From positions 1 through 36,161 of the forward strand of contig JAEOTC010000164.1 of NCBI GenBank assembly GCA_016840035.1: a DNA stretch of 36,161 bases, written 5' to 3'. A model generated the notes under the pieces. It saw nothing but the letters and a program-made list of their open reading frames with translations, searched no databases and was not told the origin of the DNA. This document shows positions 1 to 7,183 of the stretch, piece by piece (positions within the stretch are counted from its first letter, which is position 1; each line of letters begins with the position of its first letter). A program made the translations under genes and the position numbers. The stretch comes from Candidatus Hodarchaeota archaeon (GTDB lineage: Archaea; Asgardarchaeota; Heimdallarchaeia; Hodarchaeales; Hodarchaeaceae).

Positions 1-131
1 TAGGACTTACCATCGAAGATGCTGAATTTATTAAAGCAATTCAGTCATTGGTAAATAAGGGTCTAATAATGGAGCTGGAGACGAAACCTAAGTCTTACGT
101 TATAACCTCAGAAGGGAAGGAATTCATTTAG
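1..131 (+). CDS. C-terminal end of a winged-helix DNA-binding protein (5' truncated)
   Basis: An open frame runs in from the left edge (codons in phase with position 3) and stops at TAG 129-131. The roughly 42 residues read as the second half of a winged helix: a recognition-helix-like stretch (EDAEFIKAIQSLVNKGLI), then a short wing with a Lys-rich turn (ETKPKSYVIT) and a closing SEGKEFI. That ending is typical of archaeal MarR/PadR-like or other wHTH proteins. Only the tail is visible, so the family and any ligand domain are unknown. The gene converges with the radical SAM gene, with 5 bases between the two stops. Confidence 0.6.
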   Translation, partial: GLTIEDAEFIKAIQSLVNKGLIMELETKPKSYVITSEGKEFI

Positions 132-136
132 ACTGA

Positions 137-1603
137 CTACATTGAAGTTAAGATTTTCATATTAATAATTCCCTTTGCAAAAACCTGACTATTGTACAAG
201 AATTGACTAAATCCGTAACTTTCGATTGAATATCGCAGTTCTCGGGCAGTATTCTGTAAAATCTTTTTCGGACGCATGTAAAATCGTTTATAGGCATTTT
301 TAGTTAATGTTTTCATCTCATCCCTTGTAAGTCCTGACAATTCGGTAATTGGATAGAATAAGTTATACTTAGAATAATCCTGTTCCTTGATCTTACCTTG
401 AGCAAGCATACTTTCATAGAATTCAGTTCCTGGATATGGAGTAGCTAAGGTAAATAGGGCTAATGAAGGGTCAAGACGCTTTATTATCCAATTAACCGTT
501 GATTCAATGGTTTCTTTTGTTTCACCAGGAAACCCAAACGAAACAGAGGCTAGAGAATCCATACGAGATTTTTTAATATTGTCAAAATATCTTTCTATTT
601 GGTTTAATGTCGTTTTTTTATGAATTTGGTCTAATATTACCTGATTTCCAGACTCTACTCCAACAAAAACCAGTCTACAACCAGCTCTTCGCATTAGGGT
701 GAGTAGTTCAAGATCACCCTTGTCAGCACGAGTAGTAGCTCCCCAATAAATATCTTTAATTTTGGAAAGTTCGACGGATAGTTTCTTTACTCTTCTATTT
801 GAGAGAAAAAATAAGTCATCAACGAAAGCAGTTGCTTTTATGTTCATTTGTTCTCTCAAGAATTGAGTTTCTTCTGCAATCTTTTCTGGGGATCTGGGAC
901 GCCATTTAGCACCATAAAATGCGGAAACACTACAAAAATCGCATGAATACGGACATCCTCGACTGGTAATTATTGATGTAGCTGGGAAGGATGACCCAAA
1001 TATCTTGTATCGATCCATAGGAAGCAAATGACGAGCTGGCAATGGCAAGGAGTCTAAGTCTGGAATTAATGGAGCTGGAGGATTATGTTGAGGGGAATCT
1101 TTCATGTAAGATATTCCTTGAATATTTGTCCAATCCTGTCCATTTTCATATTTTTGAACAAATTCCAAGGTTGGAAATTCCGCTTCTCCTCGAAATAAAA
1201 GATCTACGTTTCCTTTTCCGAGGAGTAGGCTTTCATCTGGCATAGCTGTGGGATGATACCCTCCTAAAGCCACGATAGGTACTTTTTCTTCCTTAGCAAT
1301 TTGTGCAGCGTGTAAGGCATTCATAAAATTTGGTGTGAGTGTTTGAATTCCAACGAAATCAGGACCATAACGTTTCAGATACCTCCGATAATCATTTGGA
1401 GATAAATCATAGGCTTGGGAATCAAGGATCTTAATTTTGGAAAACCCATGATCCTCCAATACTGCTGCAATGTATCCTAATCCAAGAGGTGGAGCAGTAA
1501 AGTTGAGGAAAGCAAGTTGATATTTTGAAATCGATTTTTCCTGAATCGATGGAGGAACTAGAAGAAGAATTTTCACTCTAACATCAGGAAGAGTCTTTAT
1601 CAT
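137..1603 (-). CDS. B12-binding-domain radical SAM protein
   Basis: The 488-residue protein has the two-domain layout of cobalamin-dependent radical SAM enzymes. Residues ~10-150 look like a Rossmann-type B12-binding domain (PPLGLGYIAAVLEDHG, then a conserved GGYHPTAMPDE stretch). The radical SAM core follows, with the [4Fe-4S] motif CxxxCxxC in RGCPYSCDFCS, and later strands ending in VGVESG and SFGFPGETKE. Such enzymes (the BchE, HpnP/HpnR and GenK types) do methylations, ring closures or other radical chemistry on lipids, tetrapyrroles or natural products. The substrate cannot be told from sequence. The gene is monocistronic and divergent from the complex I operon across a 260-base gap. 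Confidence 0.85.
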   Translation of the reverse strand: MIKTLPDVRVKILLLVPPSIQEKSISKYQLAFLNFTAPPLGLGYIAAVLEDHGFSKIKILDSQAYDLSPNDYRRYLKRYGPDFVGIQTLTPNFMNALHAAQIAKEEKVPIVALGGYHPTAMPDESLLLGKGNVDLLFRGEAEFPTLEFVQKYENGQDWTNIQGISYMKDSPQHNPPAPLIPDLDSLPLPARHLLPMDRYKIFGSSFPATSIITSRGCPYSCDFCSVSAFYGAKWRPRSPEKIAEETQFLREQMNIKATAFVDDLFFLSNRRVKKLSVELSKIKDIYWGATTRADKGDLELLTLMRRAGCRLVFVGVESGNQVILDQIHKKTTLNQIERYFDNIKKSRMDSLASVSFGFPGETKETIESTVNWIIKRLDPSLALFTLATPYPGTEFYESMLAQGKIKEQDYSKYNLFYPITELSGLTRDEMKTLTKNAYKRFYMRPKKILQNTARELRYSIESYGFSQFLYNSQVFAKGIINMKILTSM

Positions 1604-1863
1604 GGGAGAAATATAATAATATGTTTACATCGTTTACAAGTTGAATCCTAATTACAAAATTATGACGGAGTAGTTAATTATTGTTTACTTCATATATTAT
1701 TTCCCGTAACATATTAATAAATAGGGTGTTTGAAGGGAAATCGCCGATCTAGAAAATGATTATCACCTAGGTACCCAGATTTTTTAGAAAAGCACGAAAA
1801 TATTTCTTTATTCAGTATTAGAGAATTATTCAAGATTCTAAATCAACAGTGAAGTGGAATAAA
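1604..1863. promoter_or_regulatory. Divergent intergenic region upstream of the radical SAM gene and nuoA
   Basis: This AT-rich spacer separates two divergent transcription units, so it should hold both promoters. Visible elements are three GTTTAC words (1623-1628, 1632-1637, 1683-1688), the AT-rich TATTAATAAATA stretch near 1712-1723 that could serve as a TATA element, and a perfect 8-base palindrome ACCTAGGT at 1765-1772 overlapping GGTACC. No single TATA/BRE pair stands out, and the role of each element is unproven. Confidence 0.35.
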
Positions 1864-2232
1864 ATGTTTGAAGAACCAATGACTCATTTGGGACTATTTT
1901 TGATTGCAGGACTAGCAAGTCCTATTGCCATTAAAGTAATTCAGTATCTTTTAGCTCCAAGCATTCCACGATTAAAGCAAGCATCAACTACATATGAGTG
2001 CGGAGAAAAGCCAATTGGTTCGGCACAAATTAGATTCAATGTTCAATTCTTTACGTTTGCTGTTGTGTTTGTGGTCTTTGATATTCTCACAGTTCTTTTC
2101 TTTCTCTGGGCCTACTCATTCCGATTAGTAACGGATTTAACTCCTCTTCTTCTAGTCATGGGAATATTCTCAGCGTTAATACTGTTTGGTGTGTTTTTCT
2201 GGATAAAAAAAGGAACCTTGTCGTGGGTGTAA
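1864..2232 (+). CDS. nuoA: Complex I (NADH-quinone oxidoreductase-like) subunit NuoA/ND3
   Basis: Small three-helix membrane subunit of the quinone-reducing proton pump, placed at the junction of the membrane and peripheral arms. The family signature is clear: the loop TTYECGEKPIGSAQIRFN after TM1, then FF.F...F.VFD in TM2. I chose ATG 1864, which has AGTGGA five bases upstream; an in-frame GTG at 1849 would add five residues but has no Shine-Dalgarno. The protein is 122 aa, normal for NuoA. The Glu that usually follows FD in TM2 (FDxE; E. coli Glu81) is Leu here (FDILTVLFF). First gene of the nuoABCDHIJKLMN operon; nuoB starts 3 bases after its stop. Confidence 0.93.
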   Translation: MFEEPMTHLGLFLIAGLASPIAIKVIQYLLAPSIPRLKQASTTYECGEKPIGSAQIRFNVQFFTFAVVFVVFDILTVLFFLWAYSFRLVTDLTPLLLVMGIFSALILFGVFFWIKKGTLSWV

Positions 2233-2235
2233 ACG

Positions 2236-2862
2236 ATGGCTGATTATGATGAATTAAAGGCTCTTGGTGAGCTTGAAATCTACGAACCAATGCCTAATGT
2301 TGTTTTGACTAAATCACGTGGTTTTGTCACAGTGGTTGCAAACTGGCTTAGAAATTGGTCTCAAAGATGTAGTCTTTACCCTGTTTATTTAGGTATGAAA
2401 TGCTGTGCAATCGAAATGGGAGCGACCGCTGCTGGAAGGTATGATACGCAGCGAATTGGGGTATTATTCAGAGCAAGTCCACGACATTGTGATGTACTAT
2501 GGATCAATGGTCCTGTTAGTGTTAAATTTGCTTCACGATTGCGAGATGTTTATGATCAAATGCCAAGTCCAAAGTGGGTACTCGCGACAGGGGAGTGTGC
2601 AATTAGTGGTGGTCCATTTTGGCAAGCACCAACCATTCTAGAAGGTGTTGATCAAGTAATACCCGTTGATGTATATGTTCCTGGATGTCCTCCTCGTCCC
2701 GAGGCGATGTGGGCGGGAATTCATCGTTTACAAGAAAAAATTAAAGCAGATGGTATATTTGTGCCAGAACCTCTGCTTGAAGAAGCCCCGGAATTTTATG
2801 AGCGTGATCCTGCTCCCGTTGACCATCGAATACGTGTAACTAAACCACAAAAGGAAGTGTAA
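2236..2862 (+). CDS. nuoB: Complex I subunit NuoB/PSST (terminal N2 [4Fe-4S] subunit)
   Basis: Carries the last iron-sulfur cluster (N2), which passes electrons to quinone at the interface with NuoD. All four cluster ligands are visible: the tandem Cys56-Cys57 in [10 protein letters not shown], Cys121 in [13 protein letters not shown] and Cys151 in [10 protein letters not shown]. The 208-aa length and the DVLWINGP and [13 protein letters not shown] motifs are standard. GGGTG about 6 bases before ATG 2236 overlaps the end of nuoA and acts as a plausible ribosome-binding site. Cotranscribed with nuoA (3-base gap) and nuoC (2-base gap). Confidence 0.97.
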   Translation: MADYDELKALGELEIYEPMPNVVLTKSRGFVTVVANWLRNWSQRCSLYPVYLGMKCCAIEMGATAAGRYDTQRIGVLFRASPRHCDVLWINGPVSVKFASRLRDVYDQMPSPKWVLATGECAISGGPFWQAPTILEGVDQVIPVDVYVPGCPPRPEAMWAGIHRLQEKIKADGIFVPEPLLEEAPEFYERDPAPVDHRIRVTKPQKEV

Positions 2863-2864
2863 TT

Positions 2865-3377
2865 TTGGCAGATTCACAAGCTCATCTAATAGCTCTAAAA
2901 GATAAGCACATCAACTTACTTCTTCACTCCGAGATGCTTGAAGAAACCAGAATAAAGATTCAGGTATCTGCAGAGAAGTTACCAGAAATAATGAAGTTTA
3001 TAGCAAATGAGCTTAAATTCCCCTCCTTAGAATCAATTACAGGAGTTGATTGGGAAACTCATTTTGAGGTTGTATATCATATTGATAGATGGGATGGAGA
3101 TCCAACTGTTATTCAAGTTCACGTAAAATTAGAAAACAGAGATAAACCAGAAATTCCTTCAATTACATCAATCTGGGCCTCTGCTAATTGGCATGAACGT
3201 GAACTTTTTGATTTATACGGGATTTATGTCTCAGATCATCCAAATCTGAAACGAATCCTCCTTCCTGAAGATTGGGATGAGTATGAACACAAGGATCCCT
3301 CTGTGCTATATCCAATGCGGAGAAGTTACAAATTACCAGAAAAACCTTTTTCATATAAACCGCAACCTAAGAAGTAA
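2865..3377 (+). CDS. nuoC: Complex I subunit NuoC (30 kDa)
   Basis: Peripheral-arm subunit packing against NuoD and NuoB; it binds no cofactor itself. The 30-kDa family signature is clear at the C-terminal half: [20 protein letters not shown], then [10 protein letters not shown] and the basic-aromatic tail ending near LPEKPF. It is a separate 170-aa protein, not the NuoCD fusion seen in E. coli. The start is TTG at 2865, supported by AAGGAAGTG just upstream; the gap to nuoB is only two bases. NuoD follows after 17 bases. Confidence 0.95.
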   Translation: MADSQAHLIALKDKHINLLLHSEMLEETRIKIQVSAEKLPEIMKFIANELKFPSLESITGVDWETHFEVVYHIDRWDGDPTVIQVHVKLENRDKPEIPSITSIWASANWHERELFDLYGIYVSDHPNLKRILLPEDWDEYEHKDPSVLYPMRRSYKLPEKPFSYKPQPKK

Positions 3378-3394
3378 AATAGAGGTTATACATA

Positions 3395-4483
3395 ATGAGT
3401 GAACAAATGATTATCCATATGGGTCCTCAACACCCGGTGAATCATGGATTATGGACTTTAAAAGTCCGAACTGAAGGAGAAAAGGTCATTGATGCGGAGA
3501 TTCTAATTGGATATATCTTTCGAATGATTGAAAAAATGGCTGAATCTCGTCCTTTTAATACTTTCCAACCTCTAGCTGATCGGTTGTGCTATGTAAGTGC
3601 AATGTCTTGGGAAGCGAGTTATGTTCTCGCATTAGAGAAACTTATGGGAATTGAGGTTAGTAAGAGAGCTCAATATTTGCGAGTTATAATGTTAGAATTG
3701 CAGCGAATTGCATCTCATTTAACATGGCTCTCCGCTTTTACTGCGGATGTTGGTATAGTTACAATGCAAGCATTGACATTTCGGGAGAGAGAATACATAT
3801 TAGATCTGCTAGAGCACGTAGCAGGTTCACGAATGATGTATAATTATTTCAGGGTTGGTGGGTTAAAGCATGATATTCCAAAGGGGTTTGAGGAGGATGC
3901 GCGAAACCTAACTCATTTCTTGGATAAGCGTATAGGCGAATATGAGGATATGACTGAGGATTCAAAAGTTTTCAGGTTGAGAACTAAAAATGTCGGAATT
4001 TTGGATAAGGAAACCGCTTTAAATATGGGTGCTACTGGACCAGTGTTGAGAGCATCTGGAGTTAGGGGAGACATAAGAAAGATTGAACCATATTTAGTAT
4101 ATGACGAACTAGATTTCGAGGTTCCAATTGGTACAAACGGAGATTGTTATTCTCGTTTTCGAGTTAGAATGGATGAAATGTTACAATCCACAAAGATCAT
4201 TCGCCAAGCTTTAGACAATCTTCCAGGTGAAGGAGAAATATCGCAAAAAGCCCCAAGAAAACTTCCAAAAGGTGAAGTGTACTTCAGAACCGCTGACCCA
4301 CGTGGAGAAGCTGGTTTCTACATCATCGGAAACGATGATAAAATCCCTTATCGTGTAAAAATTAAATCTCCTGCTTATAGCAATTTAGCTTTGTCTTCTC
4401 ATTTACTTAGGGGAGTTAAAGTCGCAGATATCGCTCCCATAGTGGCTAGTATCGATTTATGCATGGGGGAAATAGACAGATAG
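3395..4483 (+). CDS. nuoD: Complex I subunit NuoD (49 kDa, quinone-binding)
   Basis: Forms the quinone pocket with NuoB and is the evolutionary relative of [NiFe]-hydrogenase large subunits. Visible signatures are GPQHPVNHG (His13 and His17), the RMMYNYFRVGG stretch, GSRM and the C-terminal VASIDLCMGEIDR. The quinone-headgroup residues known from Thermus Nqo4 (His38 and Tyr87) appear conserved here as His17 and Tyr76 (SYVLALEK). The N-terminal and C-terminal CxxC pairs of hydrogenases are absent, so it is a complex I subunit and not a hydrogenase; one lone Cys remains in DLCMGE. The usual GYxHRGxEK motif reads GYIFRMIEK. Length 362 aa; ATG 3395 follows a GAGGT motif. Confidence 0.96.
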   Translation: MSEQMIIHMGPQHPVNHGLWTLKVRTEGEKVIDAEILIGYIFRMIEKMAESRPFNTFQPLADRLCYVSAMSWEASYVLALEKLMGIEVSKRAQYLRVIMLELQRIASHLTWLSAFTADVGIVTMQALTFREREYILDLLEHVAGSRMMYNYFRVGGLKHDIPKGFEEDARNLTHFLDKRIGEYEDMTEDSKVFRLRTKNVGILDKETALNMGATGPVLRASGVRGDIRKIEPYLVYDELDFEVPIGTNGDCYSRFRVRMDEMLQSTKIIRQALDNLPGEGEISQKAPRKLPKGEVYFRTADPRGEAGFYIIGNDDKIPYRVKIKSPAYSNLALSSHLLRGVKVADIAPIVASIDLCMGEIDR

Positions 4484-4492
4484 GTGAGATTC

Positions 4493-5629
4493 ATGGGTTA
4501 TGGATTATACGATGGATTGGTTGACATGCTACTTGACTTCTTAGGATTATCTGATTCAATTCAAAGTTCACTTCGTTCTACATTAATTGATTCCCTAGAA
4601 ATGACCACAATTCTTCTTTTTCTTATAGTCAATACTATCATGTTGATCTGGCTTGAAAGAAAAGCTTGGCCTAGGATGATGAATATGAGGGGAATTACAT
4701 TCGTTGATTTTAACTATGGTCACTTCTTTGGTCGAACATGGAAGTTTGGCTTCTTACAGAACATTGCTGAATTTTTGAAATTCTTTTCCAAAGAAGATAT
4801 CGTACCTGAAAAAGCTGACAAATTCCCATTTAATATTGGGTTTTTCGCATTTGTTGTTGCTCCCCCCTTCATGCTCGGGGCATTACTTCCGTTAGGTGGA
4901 GATGCAGTCATTGCTGATCCTGCAATAGGATTTCTCCTTATATTTGCAATTTTTTCATTATATCCTATTGGTGTTCTAGTAACAGGATGGTCTTCAAATA
5001 ATAAATACTCGTTGTTAGGAGCATTTAGATCAGCTGCGCAAATGATTTCCTACGAGATTCCTCTTCTACTCTCTATAGGAGCAGTTGTTATTGTTACGAA
5101 TTCCTTTTCTCTGATTTCAATTGCTGAACAACAAACATTAACTCCATTTGGACTTCCCTTCGCGGTTTTGATGCCTATCGGATTTATAGTTTTCCTAACT
5201 GCGTTAGCAGCCGAAACTGAACGAGTTCCCTTCGATATTCCAGAAGCTGAGGCTGAACTCGTAATGGGATGGCGTACCGAGCTTACAGGATTTCGCTACA
5301 TGATGTCAATGGCAACAGAATATTTTATACTTCTTATAGGAGCCTTTGTTGGAGTTTCATTGTTCTGGGGAGGTTCTTATCTGCCTTTCGTACCTGCAGA
5401 ATTCATGAATGAACTTTTTGAGTTCTGGCCTTTGATTGCAACCTTTATCTTCACTGCAAAGCTGTGGGTCTTCGTATTTCTGTTTATATGGATCAGAAGT
5501 GCGCTTCCAAGGGTTCGAATCGATCAACTCCTTGATATAGGATGGAAAAGGTTGATTCCATTAGCGATAATCAATATTGTTTTTGTAATTGTGGTATATT
5601 TACTCAATCCCTCAATTTATGGAGTATAA
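4493..5629 (+). CDS. nuoH: Complex I subunit NuoH/ND1
   Basis: Membrane subunit that connects the quinone cavity to the proton-pumping arm. The hallmark loop is present: ETERVPFDIPEAEAELVMGW, with the acidic residues lining the E-channel, followed by GFRYMMSMATEYF. About eight hydrophobic segments are visible. ATG 4493 is preferred because GGTGA sits five bases upstream and overlaps the nuoD stop; GTG 4484 is in frame but is itself part of that Shine-Dalgarno. Length ~378 aa, slightly long owing to an N-terminal extension before TM1 that includes the stretch SLRSTLIDSLEM. Confidence 0.95.
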   Translation: MGYGLYDGLVDMLLDFLGLSDSIQSSLRSTLIDSLEMTTILLFLIVNTIMLIWLERKAWPRMMNMRGITFVDFNYGHFFGRTWKFGFLQNIAEFLKFFSKEDIVPEKADKFPFNIGFFAFVVAPPFMLGALLPLGGDAVIADPAIGFLLIFAIFSLYPIGVLVTGWSSNNKYSLLGAFRSAAQMISYEIPLLLSIGAVVIVTNSFSLISIAEQQTLTPFGLPFAVLMPIGFIVFLTALAAETERVPFDIPEAEAELVMGWRTELTGFRYMMSMATEYFILLIGAFVGVSLFWGGSYLPFVPAEFMNELFEFWPLIATFIFTAKLWVFVFLFIWIRSALPRVRIDQLLDIGWKRLIPLAIINIVFVIVVYLLNPSIYGV

Positions 5630-5641
5630 ATGGTGATTTGA

Positions 5642-6277
5642 ATGCGTTTAATTCCAAGTTTTTTGATAACTCGTCCAATGGCATACGTTGGAAAAATCCT
5701 CTTCAAGAAACCTTTTACTATGCCTGATGGGGATAGAAGGAATGAAGATACAATTTATTTTCCGGAAGCATTAGCAGAGAAAGGAAAAACAATTCTCGAC
5801 CGTGATTTAAGCTTATCTGATGTATTCAATCATACTCCTCATTTAACTCCCAATGCACGCGGCTTAATCGGTATGAACATTTACAACTGTACTGGCTGTA
5901 AACTCTGTGCCCGTAATTGTCCAAATAAATGCATTGAAATGGTCACAGCTGATCCTCAACCTCCTCATTGGAAGAAAGATAGGCCCTTAGAGCATCCTCA
6001 AATCTTTGCAGGACGGTGTATGTATTGTGGAATTTGTGTGGAGTCATGTAGATTTGATTCACTGTATCATACCCCAGGATTTGATGCAGCAACCAAAGAT
6101 AAGTCAGAACTCTATCATAACTACCAAAAATTATTTGAAATATACCAACTCTATTATCCAGAGGAATATGAAAAGCAAAAGAAAGAATACGAAGAAGAAC
6201 ATGGTGATTTTTACACAAAATTCGATATATTTGCGAATAAAATCAAAAAATCAAATGAGAGAAAGGAGAATGAATGA
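5642..6277 (+). CDS. nuoI: Complex I subunit NuoI (2x[4Fe-4S] ferredoxin-like)
   Basis: Carries clusters N6a and N6b, which relay electrons from the input side to N2 in NuoB. Two CxxCxxCxxxC motifs are visible: Cys83/86/89/93 (CTGCKLCARNC) and Cys126/129/132/136 (CMYCGICVESC). The 211-aa protein ends in a highly charged tail (YEKQKKEYEEEHGD onwards) that is longer than in many NuoI proteins. GGTGA lies five bases before ATG 5642. Its stop TGA overlaps the nuoJ start in ATGA at 6274-6277, so the two are translationally coupled. With no nuoEFG in the operon, this subunit or an unseen partner must face the electron donor. Confidence 0.96.
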   Translation: MRLIPSFLITRPMAYVGKILFKKPFTMPDGDRRNEDTIYFPEALAEKGKTILDRDLSLSDVFNHTPHLTPNARGLIGMNIYNCTGCKLCARNCPNKCIEMVTADPQPPHWKKDRPLEHPQIFAGRCMYCGICVESCRFDSLYHTPGFDAATKDKSELYHNYQKLFEIYQLYYPEEYEKQKKEYEEEHGDFYTKFDIFANKIKKSNERKENE

Positions 6278-6864
6278 TGGCATACCTAATTCCTTCTGAA
6301 TTATTCGAATTCCTAAATATCATTATCTTGATCATATTAGTCGTTTATATTTTGGGATCGGCTTTCTTAGCCACTCATGTTAAGAGTGTATATCATGCAG
6401 TTCTCTGGCTAGTCTTTTGCTTTTTAGGTATTGCATTGATGTTCCTTCTATACGCTGAATCCTCAATATTATTTGTGATACAAATCATTGTTTATGCAGG
6501 AGGTATTACGGTATTAATGCTCTTTGCAATTACTCTTTCAGGGCGAGAAGCAATGTATGAATCTTCAGGGAGAGAGAAACTCATGGATTGGCGTTTAAGC
6601 GCTGCAGGGGCATTTCTGCTGTTTTTAATCTCATTCTATACAATATCTCAGGTTGGTAAAGCTTTCTGGTTACTCCCAGATTTAACCACTAGAGCACCAT
6701 TTTATGATGCTCAAGGTTTCCGTATTGAAACTGAAGTAATTGGCTTTTTAGCTGAATCAATATTCACAACACATGGTATAACAATTATTGTTTTAGGATT
6801 ATTGATCTTGGGAGCGATGCTTGGAAGCGTATATCTTGTTAAAAAGGAGGTTGAGGATGTATGA
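6274..6864 (+). CDS. nuoJ: Complex I subunit NuoJ/ND6
   Basis: Five-helix membrane subunit next to NuoA, NuoH and NuoK. The family pattern is visible: an early helix with SAVYH-like VKSVYHAVLWLVFCFLGIA, then YAESSILFVIQIIVYAGGIT, the conserved pi-bulge helix of NuoJ, and VLMLFAITLSG. Length 196 aa. AAGGAG lies upstream of the overlapping ATGATG, so the initiator could be 6274 or 6277. The C-terminal end again overlaps the next gene in ATGA (6861-6864). Confidence 0.92.
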   Translation: MMAYLIPSELFEFLNIIILIILVVYILGSAFLATHVKSVYHAVLWLVFCFLGIALMFLLYAESSILFVIQIIVYAGGITVLMLFAITLSGREAMYESSGREKLMDWRLSAAGAFLLFLISFYTISQVGKAFWLLPDLTTRAPFYDAQGFRIETEVIGFLAESIFTTHGITIIVLGLLILGAMLGSVYLVKKEVEDV

Positions 6865-7172
6865 GTTTTGATTCCTCCATTTTTATTGGCATTGCTTTGA
6901 TGTTATTCTTGATTGGCTTTGCAGGATTTATTAGATCAAAATCAGCAGTACGAATGCTAATCGCAATTGAACTAATGTTAAACTCTGCAAATATTAATTT
7001 TGCGATCTTTGCACTCTATAATGATATCGGCCTTGTAACGGGACAAGTAGCAGTCATCATTAGTATAGCATTAGCTGCAGCGGAAGCTGCGGTGGGACTG
7101 GGAATAATCCTATCAATTTATAGAAAACATGGTACCGTGGAGGCAACTAGCTTTCAATCAATGAAAGGTTAA
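6861..7172 (+). CDS. nuoK: Complex I subunit NuoK/ND4L
   Basis: Three-helix, 103-aa antiporter-like core subunit. The membrane glutamates important for proton transfer are in place: Glu in MLIAIELMLNSANINF (TM2) and Glu in ALAAAEAAVGLGIIL (TM3). Start ATG 6861 overlaps the nuoJ stop. A 11-base gap containing GGTGA leads into nuoL. Confidence 0.95.
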   Translation: MSFDSSIFIGIALMLFLIGFAGFIRSKSAVRMLIAIELMLNSANINFAIFALYNDIGLVTGQVAVIISIALAAAEAAVGLGIILSIYRKHGTVEATSFQSMKG

Positions 7173-7183
7173 GGTGAAAAATT

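Noticed and set aside
1042..1245. Plus-strand 67-codon frame inside the radical SAM gene
   Set aside because: It lies wholly within a well-supported gene on the other strand, has no ribosome site or family signature, and reads as a shadow frame; the same applies to the other overlapping frames inside nuo, leuS and proteasome genes.
3395..4483. NuoD as a [NiFe]-hydrogenase large subunit (Ech/Mbh type)
   Set aside because: The N-terminal and C-terminal CxxC pairs that hold the NiFe site are missing, and the quinone-site His and Tyr are present; only one isolated Cys remains in DLCMGE.
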